Source: Nematostella vectensis (taxonomy: Eukaryota; Cnidaria; Anthozoa; Actiniaria; Edwardsiidae). Taken from it: DNA of 64,000 nt. Numbering within the stretch: position 1 is the first letter of the stretch; each line of letters begins with the position of its first letter. The notes beneath the pieces were generated by a model. That model was not told where the DNA came from. It saw only the letters and a list, made by a program, of their open reading frames with translations, and searched no databases. The DNA is taken from contig NC_064036.1 in the NCBI RefSeq assembly GCF_932526225.1, positions 11,585,181 through 11,649,180 on the forward strand. Reading direction: 5' to 3'. This document shows, one piece after another, positions 1 to 12,100 of this stretch. Position numbers and translations under genes: made by a program.

Positions 1-183
1 ACATTATGACAGTCATTTAACTCAGTTACATAAAACCTGGGGAGGGGAGGGAGGCGCTTATTCGGGTAAATACGGTAGTGTCGCAATACAATAAATACTC
101 AGCGAAATCAAGGTGGTGCGTTTTCTTTTGTCGTTCAAGAGGCAATAACTAAAATGCGTGTACTTAACCTTCTTTTTAACTAG

Positions 184-3100
184 GTCAAGAAACCGGACGG
201 AACCTACGACGTCCAGTACACGCTGTCTGGTAACCAAGGCAACTCGTGGAAGAAGGCTGTGATCGGTCTGGGTAGTTATAAGAAGTTCGTGATTATCATT
301 GAGGCAACGCGTGGCGCAAACTACCAGGGAGACATCGCCGTCGACGATATCAGCTTTGATAAGGACTGCTTCATTGATGTAGCTAGGAACTGCACGGCTA
401 ATGAGGTACGGTGGGGGTTGTTTTCGAAATGTATAGCCCGATATACTGTAATATTTGAAATCACCTAGCATACTCTTTTTAGCATGTTTGGCCTACTTCG
501 AATAAGAAAACTAAGAAACGCCCACTCTTTCGAAACCAATGATAAATCCCTATTTATTTTGCCGACACACCTATTCTTACCGATACACTTTCTTTACCAA
601 GTTCATTTCCAAGTTTATTTTTCATGATAACCGATTTAGGTAGTTGACGTTTACATTAATCGTTTATATTGTTGTTGTGGTCAGGTGCGATGCAAGAACA
701 GTGGTCACTGCGTCCAGCAACAACAGGTGTGCGACTTCACGGACGACTGTGGAGATGGAACCGACGAAGACCCAACACTTTGTGCCAGCCGTACTGCAAA
801 CTGCAACTTCGAAAAGGACTGGTGTTCGTTCTACAATTGGTATTACGATGACTTCGATTGGGTCAGAGGAAAGGCACCGACAGGACCTGGGACAGGCCCC
901 AAGGGGGATCACACGACCGGAAGTGGACAGTTATTGTATATAGACTCGTCTTCGCCAAGGCAGCCATACGATAGGGCACGTCTTGCAAGCAACAAGTTGT
1001 TCCCTGCCAGCCGAGGAGTTTGCACCGTACGGTTTTATTACTCTATGTATGGCTCGGCCTCGATGGGCATTCTCAAGATGTATGTTATGTTCCGCACTGG
1101 GTATTACTACCAGTGGAGACAGGCGTGGTCAGCACGAGGTAAGCATCCGGTACACTTACTTGGTAACGCAATAAAGGTTCGTTATTTGCAGAAAAAGGTT
1201 CAAAGATCAATCATAACTACAAAATATAAATATTTTTGCATAAGATCCCTATTTTCCTAATGATCATAGAACGTATGAAAAATGAGTTAGTTGAGTGTAA
1301 TGAGTACGAACTTTATATCCCTAGGCGATTTCAAGAACCAAAACTGGATTCGTGCTGAGGTACCGATCAGCATGTCCAGGGCGTTTTACATCGGCTTCGA
1401 AGCCACCGTCGGGGGTGATGACAAGACAGACATCGCCCTGGATGACATCAGTTTCTCTGCTGGTTGCTACGCCGGTGGTACGCCTGCTCCGCCCACTGGT
1501 GTCTACAAGTGCCAGTCTAACGAGTTTTACTGCTCAAAGGACGATCGCTGCATCAACATCTTCTGGAAATGCGATGGAGAGTCCGACTGCACAGATGGCG
1601 AAGACGAGCAGGGTTGTGCTACCACGGCTCCGGTTATCACCCCATCATTAGGGCCTCCTCATCCAGGCGATTGTAACTTTGAGAAGGATATGTGCTTGTG
1701 GACGTCTGCGACGTTTGCGGACATGGCCTGGAGCCGGAATAGCGGCAGAACGCCTTCATGGAACACAGGTCCATCTGTTGACCACACCACAGGCTCTGCA
1801 CAAGGTAATTCATGCGCTCATGACACAGTTAGAGACAACGCGAGTCAAAAGATTCGTACTGCAAGCTGGTAGAAGCTTTGCACGGGATAGGGCCCATTAT
1901 AAAAAAGTTCGGTTTTTGCTTATCCGAGGTAAACATCGAAATGCAGTCGGTAAGCTAACACACTAAATTACTGGCTCGCTGGCTAGCTTGTATGTACCTT
2001 TTTTTTCGTTTGAACTCGATTAAGTTAGCAAAAGACGCATTGGGTAGCGGAAATAAGCGATTCTCTTTTATTGTTTCCGTGCAGGATATTACGTGTACGC
2101 GGAGACCAGCCCCAACATGCTAGGACACTTCGGGGAGCTTCTCGGACCTAACATGATGTCGTCTAGTAGCTGTATGATCCACTTTTGTTACCACATGTAC
2201 GGCGCGGGTATGGGTACCCTAAACGTGTACATCCGCAACACGTTGGACCCTCAACCTGACGACTCACAGAGACTGATATGGAACACGACAGGGGATCATG
2301 GTGACAAGTGGTTCTGCCAGTTCCTGGACATCCCTAGCCAGGTACGTTTGGTGTTTGGCCAGGGGGCGGAAAAGGGTAAACGTGACACGTGGCCATTCCA
2401 TACTCTCGCATGGATTGTGCCTCTCGCATGGATCCAGGCCTCAGCGAATATGAAAAACAAAGCCTAGAAGCCTTCATAAGGGGATTTAGGTAGCTCTAAA
2501 GAGAAAGCGAACCAACCTCAATTTTTATCTTCAAGGTTTATGAAATATCCTCAAATAAGAACATGATGATATGTCTAAAATCAATTGCCTCCCCATTTTC
2601 TTTTCTCGGGTCGATAATTCTTTGATTATTCTTTGAGTGATTGTTTTTTACCATAGCAACAATACTCGATTGTTTTCGAGTCGATCCGTGGCAGGACTTA
2701 CCAATCAGACATCGCGCTGGACGACATCAAGTTCGTAGGCTGCCCTACACAGCTTGGCCCCACGCCTGCTCCAACCCCGACACCTAAACCATCTATTCAG
2801 AACGAAGACTTCGAGGATTGTGTCAGCTGCTGGTCCAATGACCAGAGCGGACACGAGACGATGGACTGGCAAATAGGGCGTGGTAGTACCAGTACCCTCA
2901 ACACTGGGCCATCATACGACCATACCACCAAGACCATATATGGACGGTAGGTTTGAATATATAACTTTTAGCAACACATCACCAGTGCCGTGTTGACGGA
3001 AGGTATAATTTATAACACATGGCTCTAATGTGATGGGTGGTATGTATGAATGCCTCAGTACTACGCGGCACCAAATTCAATAGTTTTATGTTTTTGATAC

Positions 3101-6100
3101 TTCCATTTTTCTCTCCGTATAGACATCATTGTCTGAGTTCGGGTCTATCTTGCAGATACCTGTACATCGAAGCATCTGGTGCTTCAGCATGGGCCCATGC
3201 TGACCTGGAGAGCCGTAAACTGACTGTGTCCAAGCGGTGCTTCATGACCTTCTGGTATCACATGTACGGCAGCTCCGTAGGACAACTGTACGCCGGCCTC
3301 TATGTCATCAAAGATCCAAATAACCCTGCAGGTAATCGGGCTGTCAAGGGCTCAAGAAAAGCTCATTGCCCTATTGCAGCTGGCATGTTGATTTGCTAGA
3401 GCCCAGGTGCAACGTGGTCGAGTTGATGGCACGTGAAGGCGCACTATTTTACCGCCATACGATTCTCGAAATTGTTGGTTTTCGCGGGGAGGGGAGGAAA
3501 ATCGGAGAACTGGTTGCCAAGAAAAGAGCATACTAAAATCACGTCGGAACCGGGAATCGAGTCCGGGATTCAGTGTCTAGAGGCACATGCACTACAGAGT
3601 GACCGGGAAACCTGTGGTGAGAGGCACAGGCGCTACAGAGTGACCGGGAAACCTGTGGTGAGAGGCACAGGCGCTACAGAGTGACCACCCTATGCCAACT
3701 GCGCCACCTAGGCTCCCAGGGATTTGTTGATAACATGCTGCCCAAGAGACTTATCCCTAGGATAAAAAAATTGATCGTCTACCCAATTTTTGTTATCGTA
3801 TTCGGTCTTTCTGTGTGTTGTGCCTGTCACTATAAGACATAAGATTGTCTTGTCAATTATATGCCATTAAATTTGTATACCTTTAACTTTGCTTTTCAGT
3901 TAAAAAGGAAGTCTACATGATGAGTCTTTACGGTAACCAAGGTAACAAATGGCAACAAGCTAAAGTGAATTTGAACAGCCCATCTGACCACGGTTTGCAG
4001 GCTCAGGTTTTTATATCGGCTTACCGAGGATATGACTACTCGGGTGACATCGCGATCGACGACATCAAGGTAGACTACGAAATAAATATTTTGTAAGATA
4101 AAGATTATCCGCGCTAACATTCTAATTAGATTAAGGGCGATTTTTGTTCTGGTTATTTATTTTTCAACATTGGCGGGTTGCTGCAATTATCTTACCAAAT
4201 TATCTTACCAATCTTATCAAACACTCTGCTTTAAATTCTTTAAAAACCAAACACAGATTGTATAGGTGTTCAAACACTTTGTCCAATCTCTTCACGTTTT
4301 CTTTCGAGCTTATGAAAAAGGTGAAGGCTAGGCATTCTTTACATAGGGGTAGAAAGTATCCATTTACATCGGCTGATTTAGGAAAGCTGATATTTTCGAT
4401 TAAATTGAGTAAATATAGTTTTCTGCAAATTGGAATTGAAAGCCTTTTGAACACTCCTATTTCACTCTTTCAGTTCTACAACTGCAAGTTCCTAAACCCC
4501 ACCAAGCCTTGCGATAATACGTTCCCCAATTGCGATGCTGCTCCCATCGTACCACCCACTCTTAGGCCGGGATCTGTGGACTGCACCTTTGAGGCCGGGT
4601 TTTGCCATTGGAATAACTCGGCGGTGGCAGATATGCCATGGTATCTACGGGAAGGAAAGACCGCCAGCACCGGCACTGGCCCCAGTGCGGACCACACCAC
4701 AGGCACACCTAATGGTAAGAAAAATTATACAATGTGATAGTCTGGCCTCTATAAACATTCAATGCTCATAGAATGGCTAGTGTTTGTTTCCCATTAATTT
4801 GGAAAAAAATGCTCGTTAAGAAAGGAAAGAAACACTTAGCGTTAGGTGTATAAAAATGTTGGCGTTGACTTTGGATTTACTTTTACAATCTTCAAATATC
4901 ATGAATGTCCGTTTGCTAAATATGGCTAATGCGAACCCCCTCTATAGGGCGATATTTTAGCTTAGTTCTCCAAGGTATCCACCAAACCACTGCGTAAAAA
5001 CCAAGTTTTATTGCCTGCCCAGGGATGTCTGTTTGCTAAATATGGCTAATGCGAACCCCCTCTATAGGGCGATATTTTAGCTTAGTTTTCCAAGGTATCC
5101 ACCAAACCACTGCTTAAAAACCAAGTTTCATTGCCTGCCCAGGGATGTCTGTTTGCTAAATATGGCTAATGCGAACCCCCTCTATAGGGCGATATTTTAG
5201 CTTAGTTTTCCAAGGTATCCACCAAACCACTGCTTAAAAACCAAGTTTCATTGCCTGTCCAGGGGGGGAACGCTAAACTTATGATCTCTCTGCACAATGT
5301 TTGCTAAGTAGCCAGAGACCATATGTTTTGACCAGTGTGTTTCGATTTACCCACTCTGGCAAGTTTGGGGATTGAGCGTCATGCGTAACATAGTTTTTTT
5401 TTTTTTTGGTCGTTTTGTCGCCATATCTAGGCTAGTTGATTCAGAGTAGGGAAACCTCTCACGCACACTCTTTACTTCCGCCTAATTCTACAGGTTATTA
5501 CCTACATATCGAGGCTAGGTGATCCCGAGTAGAAACATCTTTCACGCTCACTCTTAATTCTACAGGTTATTACCTACACATCGAGGCTAGCTGGTTCAGC
5601 AAGGGCTCCGTGGCCATCCTTGAGGGTCCATACATGCTACCCACGTCCTACTGCTCAATAACCTTCTTCTACCACATGTTCGGCGGTGACTGCGGATCGC
5701 TCCTGGTGTACGTGTACAGTGGCGGCGATATAGTCCAGGTGTTTAACGAGACCGGCGATCACGGCGACAGGTGGATCAACGCTAATATTAACATAAAGAG
5801 TCAGTACGCGTTCCGTATCCACATCGTGGCGACGCGAGGATCTAGCTACAAGGGTGACATCGCCTTAGATGATATAACCTTCGCTGGACAGTGCTCCTTT
5901 ACTGACGAAACGGCCTTGACATATGGTCAGAACGCCCTTACGACAGGTACGTTTTGATTGCAATAAGGTTTCCCCGGTTCAGCAAATATTTTTTTCTCCC
6001 TAAAGTTAACGAAGGACAGCTTGATCGGTCCACCAGGGAATATATATATCATTCTCGTGGTTCTAGCTCCTCGTTAATAAGACGCGAAAAAATTTCTCGA

Positions 6101-9100
6101 ATCTTTTTATTTACAAGGTGTTCCCACGGGTCAGCCCCCCAAGACTTCCATTAAGCATCCCACAAGATCTTTTTTAAAACTCGGTTTGTACTTTCTGCAG
6201 GTTGTTCCGACGGCGGACGAGAAGGCTTCTTCAATAACCCTAACCTGGCTGGCTGTAAGGGCCAATGGTTGGGTCCCAAGAGCTTGCGGGCGTCACGTGT
6301 CAGTACTTACCCATGCGGTGACGATGTCGGAAGCTGGGGCAGGATCTGTTACCAGCCCGCCGAGCTGTGCGCTAGTGGCTGGCACGTGTGTGGCACGTAT
6401 GGAGACATCTTTGAGATACAGAATAGGGTGAGTGGGCGCGCGAGGTCTGTCTTTGAGATACAGAATAGGGTGAGTGGGCGCGCGAGGTCTGTCTTTGAGA
6501 TACAGAAAAGGGTGAGTGGGAGCGCGAGGTCTGTCCTTAAGATACAGAAAAGGGTGAGTGGGAGCGCGAGGTCTGTCCTTAAGATACAGAATAGGGTGAG
6601 TGGGCGCCCGAGGTCTGTCTTTGAGATACAGAATAGGGTGAGTGGGCGCGCGAGGTCTGTCTTTAAGATACACAATAGGGTGAGTGGGCGCGCGAGGTCT
6701 GTCTTTGAGATACAGAATAGGGTGAGTGGACGCGCGAGGTCTGTCCTTAAGATACAGAATAGGGTGAGTGGGCGCGCGAGGTCTGTCCTTAAAATACAGA
6801 ATAGGGTGAGTGGGCACGCGAGGTCTGTCTTTGAGATACAGAATAGGGTGAAAGGACGCGCGAGGTCTGTCCTTAAGATACAGAATAGGGTGAGTGGGCG
6901 CGCGAGGTCTGTCCTTAAGATACAGAATAGGGTGAGTGGGCGCGCGAGGTCTGTCCTTAAGACACAGAATAGGGTGAGTGGACGCGCGAGGTCTGTCCTT
7001 AAAATACAGAATAGGGTGAGTGGGCGCCCGAGGTCTGTCTTTAAGATACACAATAGGGTGAGTGGGCACGCGAGGTCTGTCTTTGAGATACAGAATAGGG
7101 TGAGTGTGCGCGCGAGGTCTGTCCTTAAGATACAGAATAGGGTGAGTGGGCGCGCGAGGTCTTTCCTTAAGATACAGAATAGGGTGAGTGGGCGCCCGAG
7201 GTCTGTCTTTAAGATACAGAATAGGGTGTGGGCGCCCGAGGTCTGTCTTTGAGATACAGAATAGGGTGAGTGTGCGCGCGAGGTCTGTCTTTAAGATACA
7301 GAATAGGGTGAGTGGGCGCGCGAGGTCTGTCTTTGAGATACAGAATAGGGTGAGTGTGCGCGCGAGGTCTGTCTTTAAGATACAGCATAGGGTGAGTGGG
7401 CGCGCGAGGTCTGTCTTTGAGATACAGAATAGGGTGAGTGGGCGCGCGAGGTCTGTCTTTAAGATACAGAATTGGGTGAGTGGGCGCGCGAGGTCTGTCC
7501 TTAAGATACAGAATAGGGTGAGTGGGCGCGCGAGGTCTGTCTTTGAGATACAGAATTGGGTGAGTGGGCGCGCGAGGTCTTTCCTTAAGATACAGAATAG
7601 GGTGAGTGGGCGCGCGAGGTCTGTCCTTAAGATACAGAATAGGGTGAGTGGGCGCGCGAGGTCTGTCTTTGAGATACAGAATAGGGTGAGTGGGCGCGCG
7701 AGGTCTGTCTTTAAGATACAGAATTGGGTGAGTGGGCGCGCGAGGTCTTTCCTTAAGATACAGAATAGGGTGAGTGGGCGCCCGAGGTCTGTCTTTAAGA
7801 TACAGAATAGGGTGTGGGCGCCCGAGGTCTGTCTTTGAGATACAGAATAGGGTGAGTGTGCGCGCGAGGTCTGTCTTTAAGATACAGAATAGGGTGAGTG
7901 GGCGCGCGAGGTCTGTCTTTGAGATACAGAATAGGGTGAGTGTGCGCGCGAGGTCTGTCTTTAAGATACAGAATAGGGTGAGTGGGCGCGCGAGGTCTGT
8001 CTTTGAGATACAGAATAGGGTGAGTGGACGCGCGAGGTCTGTCTTTAAGATACAGAATAGGGTGAGTGGGCGCGCGAGGTCTGTCCTTAAGATACAGAAT
8101 AGGGTGAGTGGGCGCGCGAGGTCTGTCTTTGAGATACAGAATTGGGTGAGTGGGAGCGCGAGGTCTGTCTTTGAGATAAAGAATAGTGTGAGTGGGCGCC
8201 CGAGGTCTGTCTTTGAGATACAGAATAGGATGAGTGGGCGCGCGAGGTCTGTCTTTGAGATACAGAATAAGGTGAGTGGGCGCGCGAGGTCTGTCTTTGA
8301 GATACAGAATAAGGTGAGTGGGCGCGCGAGGTCTGTCTTTGAGATACAGAATAGGATGAGTGGGCGCGCGAGGTCTGACATTAAGATTGATGATGATGTG
8401 CTGGTGGGAACAAGTGATAATTTGATATATATGTTGATATATTGTTGTGTTTTTGATGATTATGTTAGAGAAGAAAACATGGTGATGATGATTGCGATGT
8501 CGATAATGATGCCGGTAATGACAGATAGTCATGTCGATGTTGATAATGCCGATGTGTTTACATTTAATACATTTGACCTGATGACGGAGAAGATGAAACA
8601 TGTGAATGCATAATTATCACGCTTCTGCTCCACAAATTAAAAGTGAAACTTGGTCGGTTATTCCTACTAAAATTTTATATGATCTATTCTGTCTATCTAC
8701 ATAGACGACTGGCTTCGACTGCCAAACGGCGTCCTACGCCCAGCTTAGCGCCGCCATCAATCATTGCAAGACCAAGGCTTATGGAGCGGATGGCTGCACG
8801 CGCGCAGTGACCGGGCTAGACTACGGCTGCGATCAATACCACAAGGACTGCTCGGAGCCACTTTGCTGCGGTTTGACATGCGGTGGCTCAGATATATGCG
8901 ACTCAGGTACGGTCATACCTGTCTTCGTGAGTTGTATTCGGGCTTGGTTCGGTATGGTTCGGGATTCTCACAGTACTATTCACGACTCAAGTGATGTCTT
9001 ACTTCGTTGTATTCGGGGACGTCTTGTTGTAGATCTGGGATCATTCGGTACTTGTTTAAGCTTGTCCTAAAGACTGGCTTCCCTTTGTTAAGGTGCATTT

Positions 9101-12100
9101 AGTGAATGAATACTGTACTGATATTTTGTTTCAACATCATAGGCGTCTTTCCTAAGATGACTCGTTACGTTGTGTCAAAGAGCAACCAACAGGGTTGCCG
9201 TTACATCGACAACTCAAACGTCGGCGGTGTTATGTGCTGCAAAGATGACAAAACAACCCCCACTATAGCCCCCACGAGTGCGCCAACCGCTGGCTCGTGC
9301 AACTTTGAGAATGGCTATTGCGGTTGGGTCGGTCAGCCCGATCCTGCTAACTCGCGTGCGAGGTTTATGCGTTATAGAGGAGAGACACCGTACAGAAACA
9401 CTGGCCCGAGATACGATCACACTAAAGAGGACTCGACGGGTAAGTATTGTTAATAGTCTCAAGTCTATAGTTGTTCCTAATACTAAGTTTTGATGATTTT
9501 GGATACTATGGTGGTAGTAGTCTCATAGTGCTATTATTATTACGATATCGTTCCTTTTTGTGGTACACGTTAACGATGAAGAAAGAATGGTATGTCGTCA
9601 ATGAAAGTGATCAAAGTTAATAAAAGTGGGTAAATGAAATTTATCCCTTTTCCTACAGGCTTTTATGTCTACATGCCTGCGTATCGTATGCAACCTCGGG
9701 AGAAAGCCACCATCACCTCGCCTCAGATGACCCCCGTGCCATCCAACTGCCGCATCAACTTCTGGTACCACATGTACGGTACAGGCATGGGTGTGCTTAC
9801 CCTAAACGTCAATATCGGCGGCAACAGTACCAAGGTATTGTAATATCACCGAATATAGAGGGAGAAATGGGAGTGGGGAACAGTACCAAGTTATTGTAAT
9901 AGCACAGAGTATAGAGGGAGAAATGGGAGAGGGACCAGTACCAAGGTATTGTAATAGCACAGAGTATAGAGGGAGAAATGGGAGAGGGACCAGTACCAAG
10001 GTATTGTAATAGCACCGAATATAGAGGGAGAAATGGGAGTGGGGAACAGTACCAAGTTATTGTAATAGCACAGAGTATAGAGGGAGAAATGGTAGGGGGG
10101 GGGCAGTACCAAAGTATTGTAATATCACCGAATTTTGAGGGAGAAATGGGAAGGGGGCAGTACCAAGGTATTGTAATAGCACAGAGTATAGAGGGAGAAA
10201 TGGGAAGGGACCAGTACCAAGGTATTGTAATAGCACAGAGTATAGAGGGAGAAATGGGAGAGGGACCAGTACCAAGGTATTGTAATAGCACAGAGTATAG
10301 AGGGAGAAATGGGAGGGGGGGCAGTACCAAGTTATTGTAATAGCACAGAGTATAGAGGGAGAAATGGGAGGGGGGAACAGTACCAATGTATTGTAATAGC
10401 ACAGAGTATAGAGGGAGAAATGGGAGTGGGGAACAGTACCAAGGTATTGTAATAGCACCGAATATAGAGGGAGAAATGGGAAGGGGGGGCAGTACCAATG
10501 TATTGTAATAGCAAAGAATATAGAGGGAGAAATGGGAGGGGGGGCAGTACCAAGTTATTGTAATAGCACAGAGTATAGAGGGAGAAATGGGAGGGGAACA
10601 GTACCAATGTATTGTAATAGCACCGAATATAGAGGGAGAAATGGGAAGGGGGAACAGTACCAATGTATTGTAATAGCACAGAGTATAGAGGGAGAAATGG
10701 GAGGGGGGAACAGTACCAATGTATTGTAATAGCACAGAGTATAGAGGGAGAAATGGGAGGGGGACCAGTACCAAGGTATTGTAATATCACCGAATATAGA
10801 GGGAGAAATGGGAAGGGGGCAGTTCCAAGGTATTGTAATATCACCGAATATAGAGGGAGAAATGGGAGGGGGGAACAGTACCAAGTTATTGTAATAGCAC
10901 AGAGTATAGAGGGAGAAATGGTAGGGGGGGGCAGTACCAAAGTATTGTAATATCACCGAATATAGAGGGAGAAATGGGAAGGGGGAACAGTACCAAGGTA
11001 TTGTAATAGCACAGAGTATAGAGGGAGAAATGGGAGGGGGAACAGTACCAAGGTATTGTAATAGCACAGAGTATAGAGGGAGAAATGGGAGGGGGGAACA
11101 GTACCAATGTATTGTAATAGCACAGAGTATAGAGGGAGAAATGGGAGAGGGGAACAGTACCAAGGTATTGTAATATCACCGAATTTTGAGGGAGAAATGG
11201 GAAGGGGGCAGTACCAAGGTATTGTAATAGCACAGAGTATAGAGGGAGAAATGGGAGGGGGGCAGTACCAAGGTATTGTAGGTGGGAGGAGTGGGTAGGA
11301 AGTAACAACAAGCAATCCCTCACGATGCGGAATCAAAAGTTAACATACAATATATATAAAAGTATTGCATGTTATTGAAGCTTAAAAAGATATCGTTAGA
11401 GATAATGACATTCGCTTCACTCTTACGTGATTAATTATGTTTTCAGTCAAATTTTCTTAATCAGACTTCAAAAGTGGATGATTATTTCTTCTTTTTCTGC
11501 TGTAAAGACCGTTCCCTTTTGTGTGAAAAATGTGCCTTAATTAAATTCTTTATTGCGCCAAAGGTAACGTGTACTCATGTTAAATACACGTCAATAAAAG
11601 CCACCCTTGTGTTGTAGATGTTCGAGATCGGCGGTAACCAAGGCGACGGATGGCTTCGCGGTACAGCGGTCATCTCCAACTTCAATACACAGAACAAGCC
11701 GTTCACCGTTTCTTTCGTGGGCAGTCGCGGGCCTACCGCATACGGGGACATCGCTCTTGATGACATCTCCTTCACCGGCTGCAACGGTAAGACTGATGTT
11801 GCTCTGTGGTGTGCCATGGATTTCACAGTAAATTCCGTGTGCAGTTTTAGAAAAGTTATTCCACAAAAACTTTCAAGAAGAAATTTCCAGAGACCAAAGA
11901 CCCCCATCCCTACCCCATTGGAAGCGAAAGACCCAGCGTAATGCCGTACAAAAATATGGGATCTAAATTAGGTTTTACAGTGACGCGAAAGTAAGAAACT
12001 GAAAATTAAGAGCCAGTCAGCTTAAAATTGGTTTTTTTGCACCTCCTAAAAACTAGAAAATTAAATCATCATGTTATTGTGATTCAGCTGCATAGCTATG

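Larger units (their letters stand above)
184..5946 (+). other. MAM and LDLa domain block of the mosaic receptor
   Basis: Each MAM domain is spread over two or three exons. It opens with a Cys-rich start such as NCNFEKDWC (exon at 685), has a central FWYHMYG-like strand, and ends with a GDIALDDI-type motif. These end motifs are seen in the exons at 184 ([10 protein letters not shown]), 1325 ([10 protein letters not shown]), 2657 ([10 protein letters not shown]), 3900 (GDIAIDDIK) and 5566 ([10 protein letters not shown]). LDLa domains with the calcium-binding DxxDGxDE pattern are in exon 685 ([10 protein letters not shown]) and exon 1325 ([12 protein letters not shown]). Short Thr/Pro linkers separate the modules, for example near 1620 and 2755. 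The near-regular exon pattern suggests growth by exon duplication. Confidence 0.9.

Noticed and set aside
6293-8601. Long open frames on the minus strand through the 42-bp array (repeats such as [14 protein letters not shown])
   Set aside because: They exist only because a 42-bp repeat without stops is open in several frames on both strands. No unique sequence, start context or splice logic supports a gene.
4905-11290. CRISPR array
   Set aside because: The direct repeats here have no unique spacers of constant length and the genome is eukaryotic; they are minisatellites.
9809-11336. Minus-strand open frames of up to about 320 codons through the second minisatellite
   Set aside because: Same cause: the repeat unit happens to lack stops on that strand. 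The composition (Pro, Leu, Tyr repeats) follows the repeat and not a protein.
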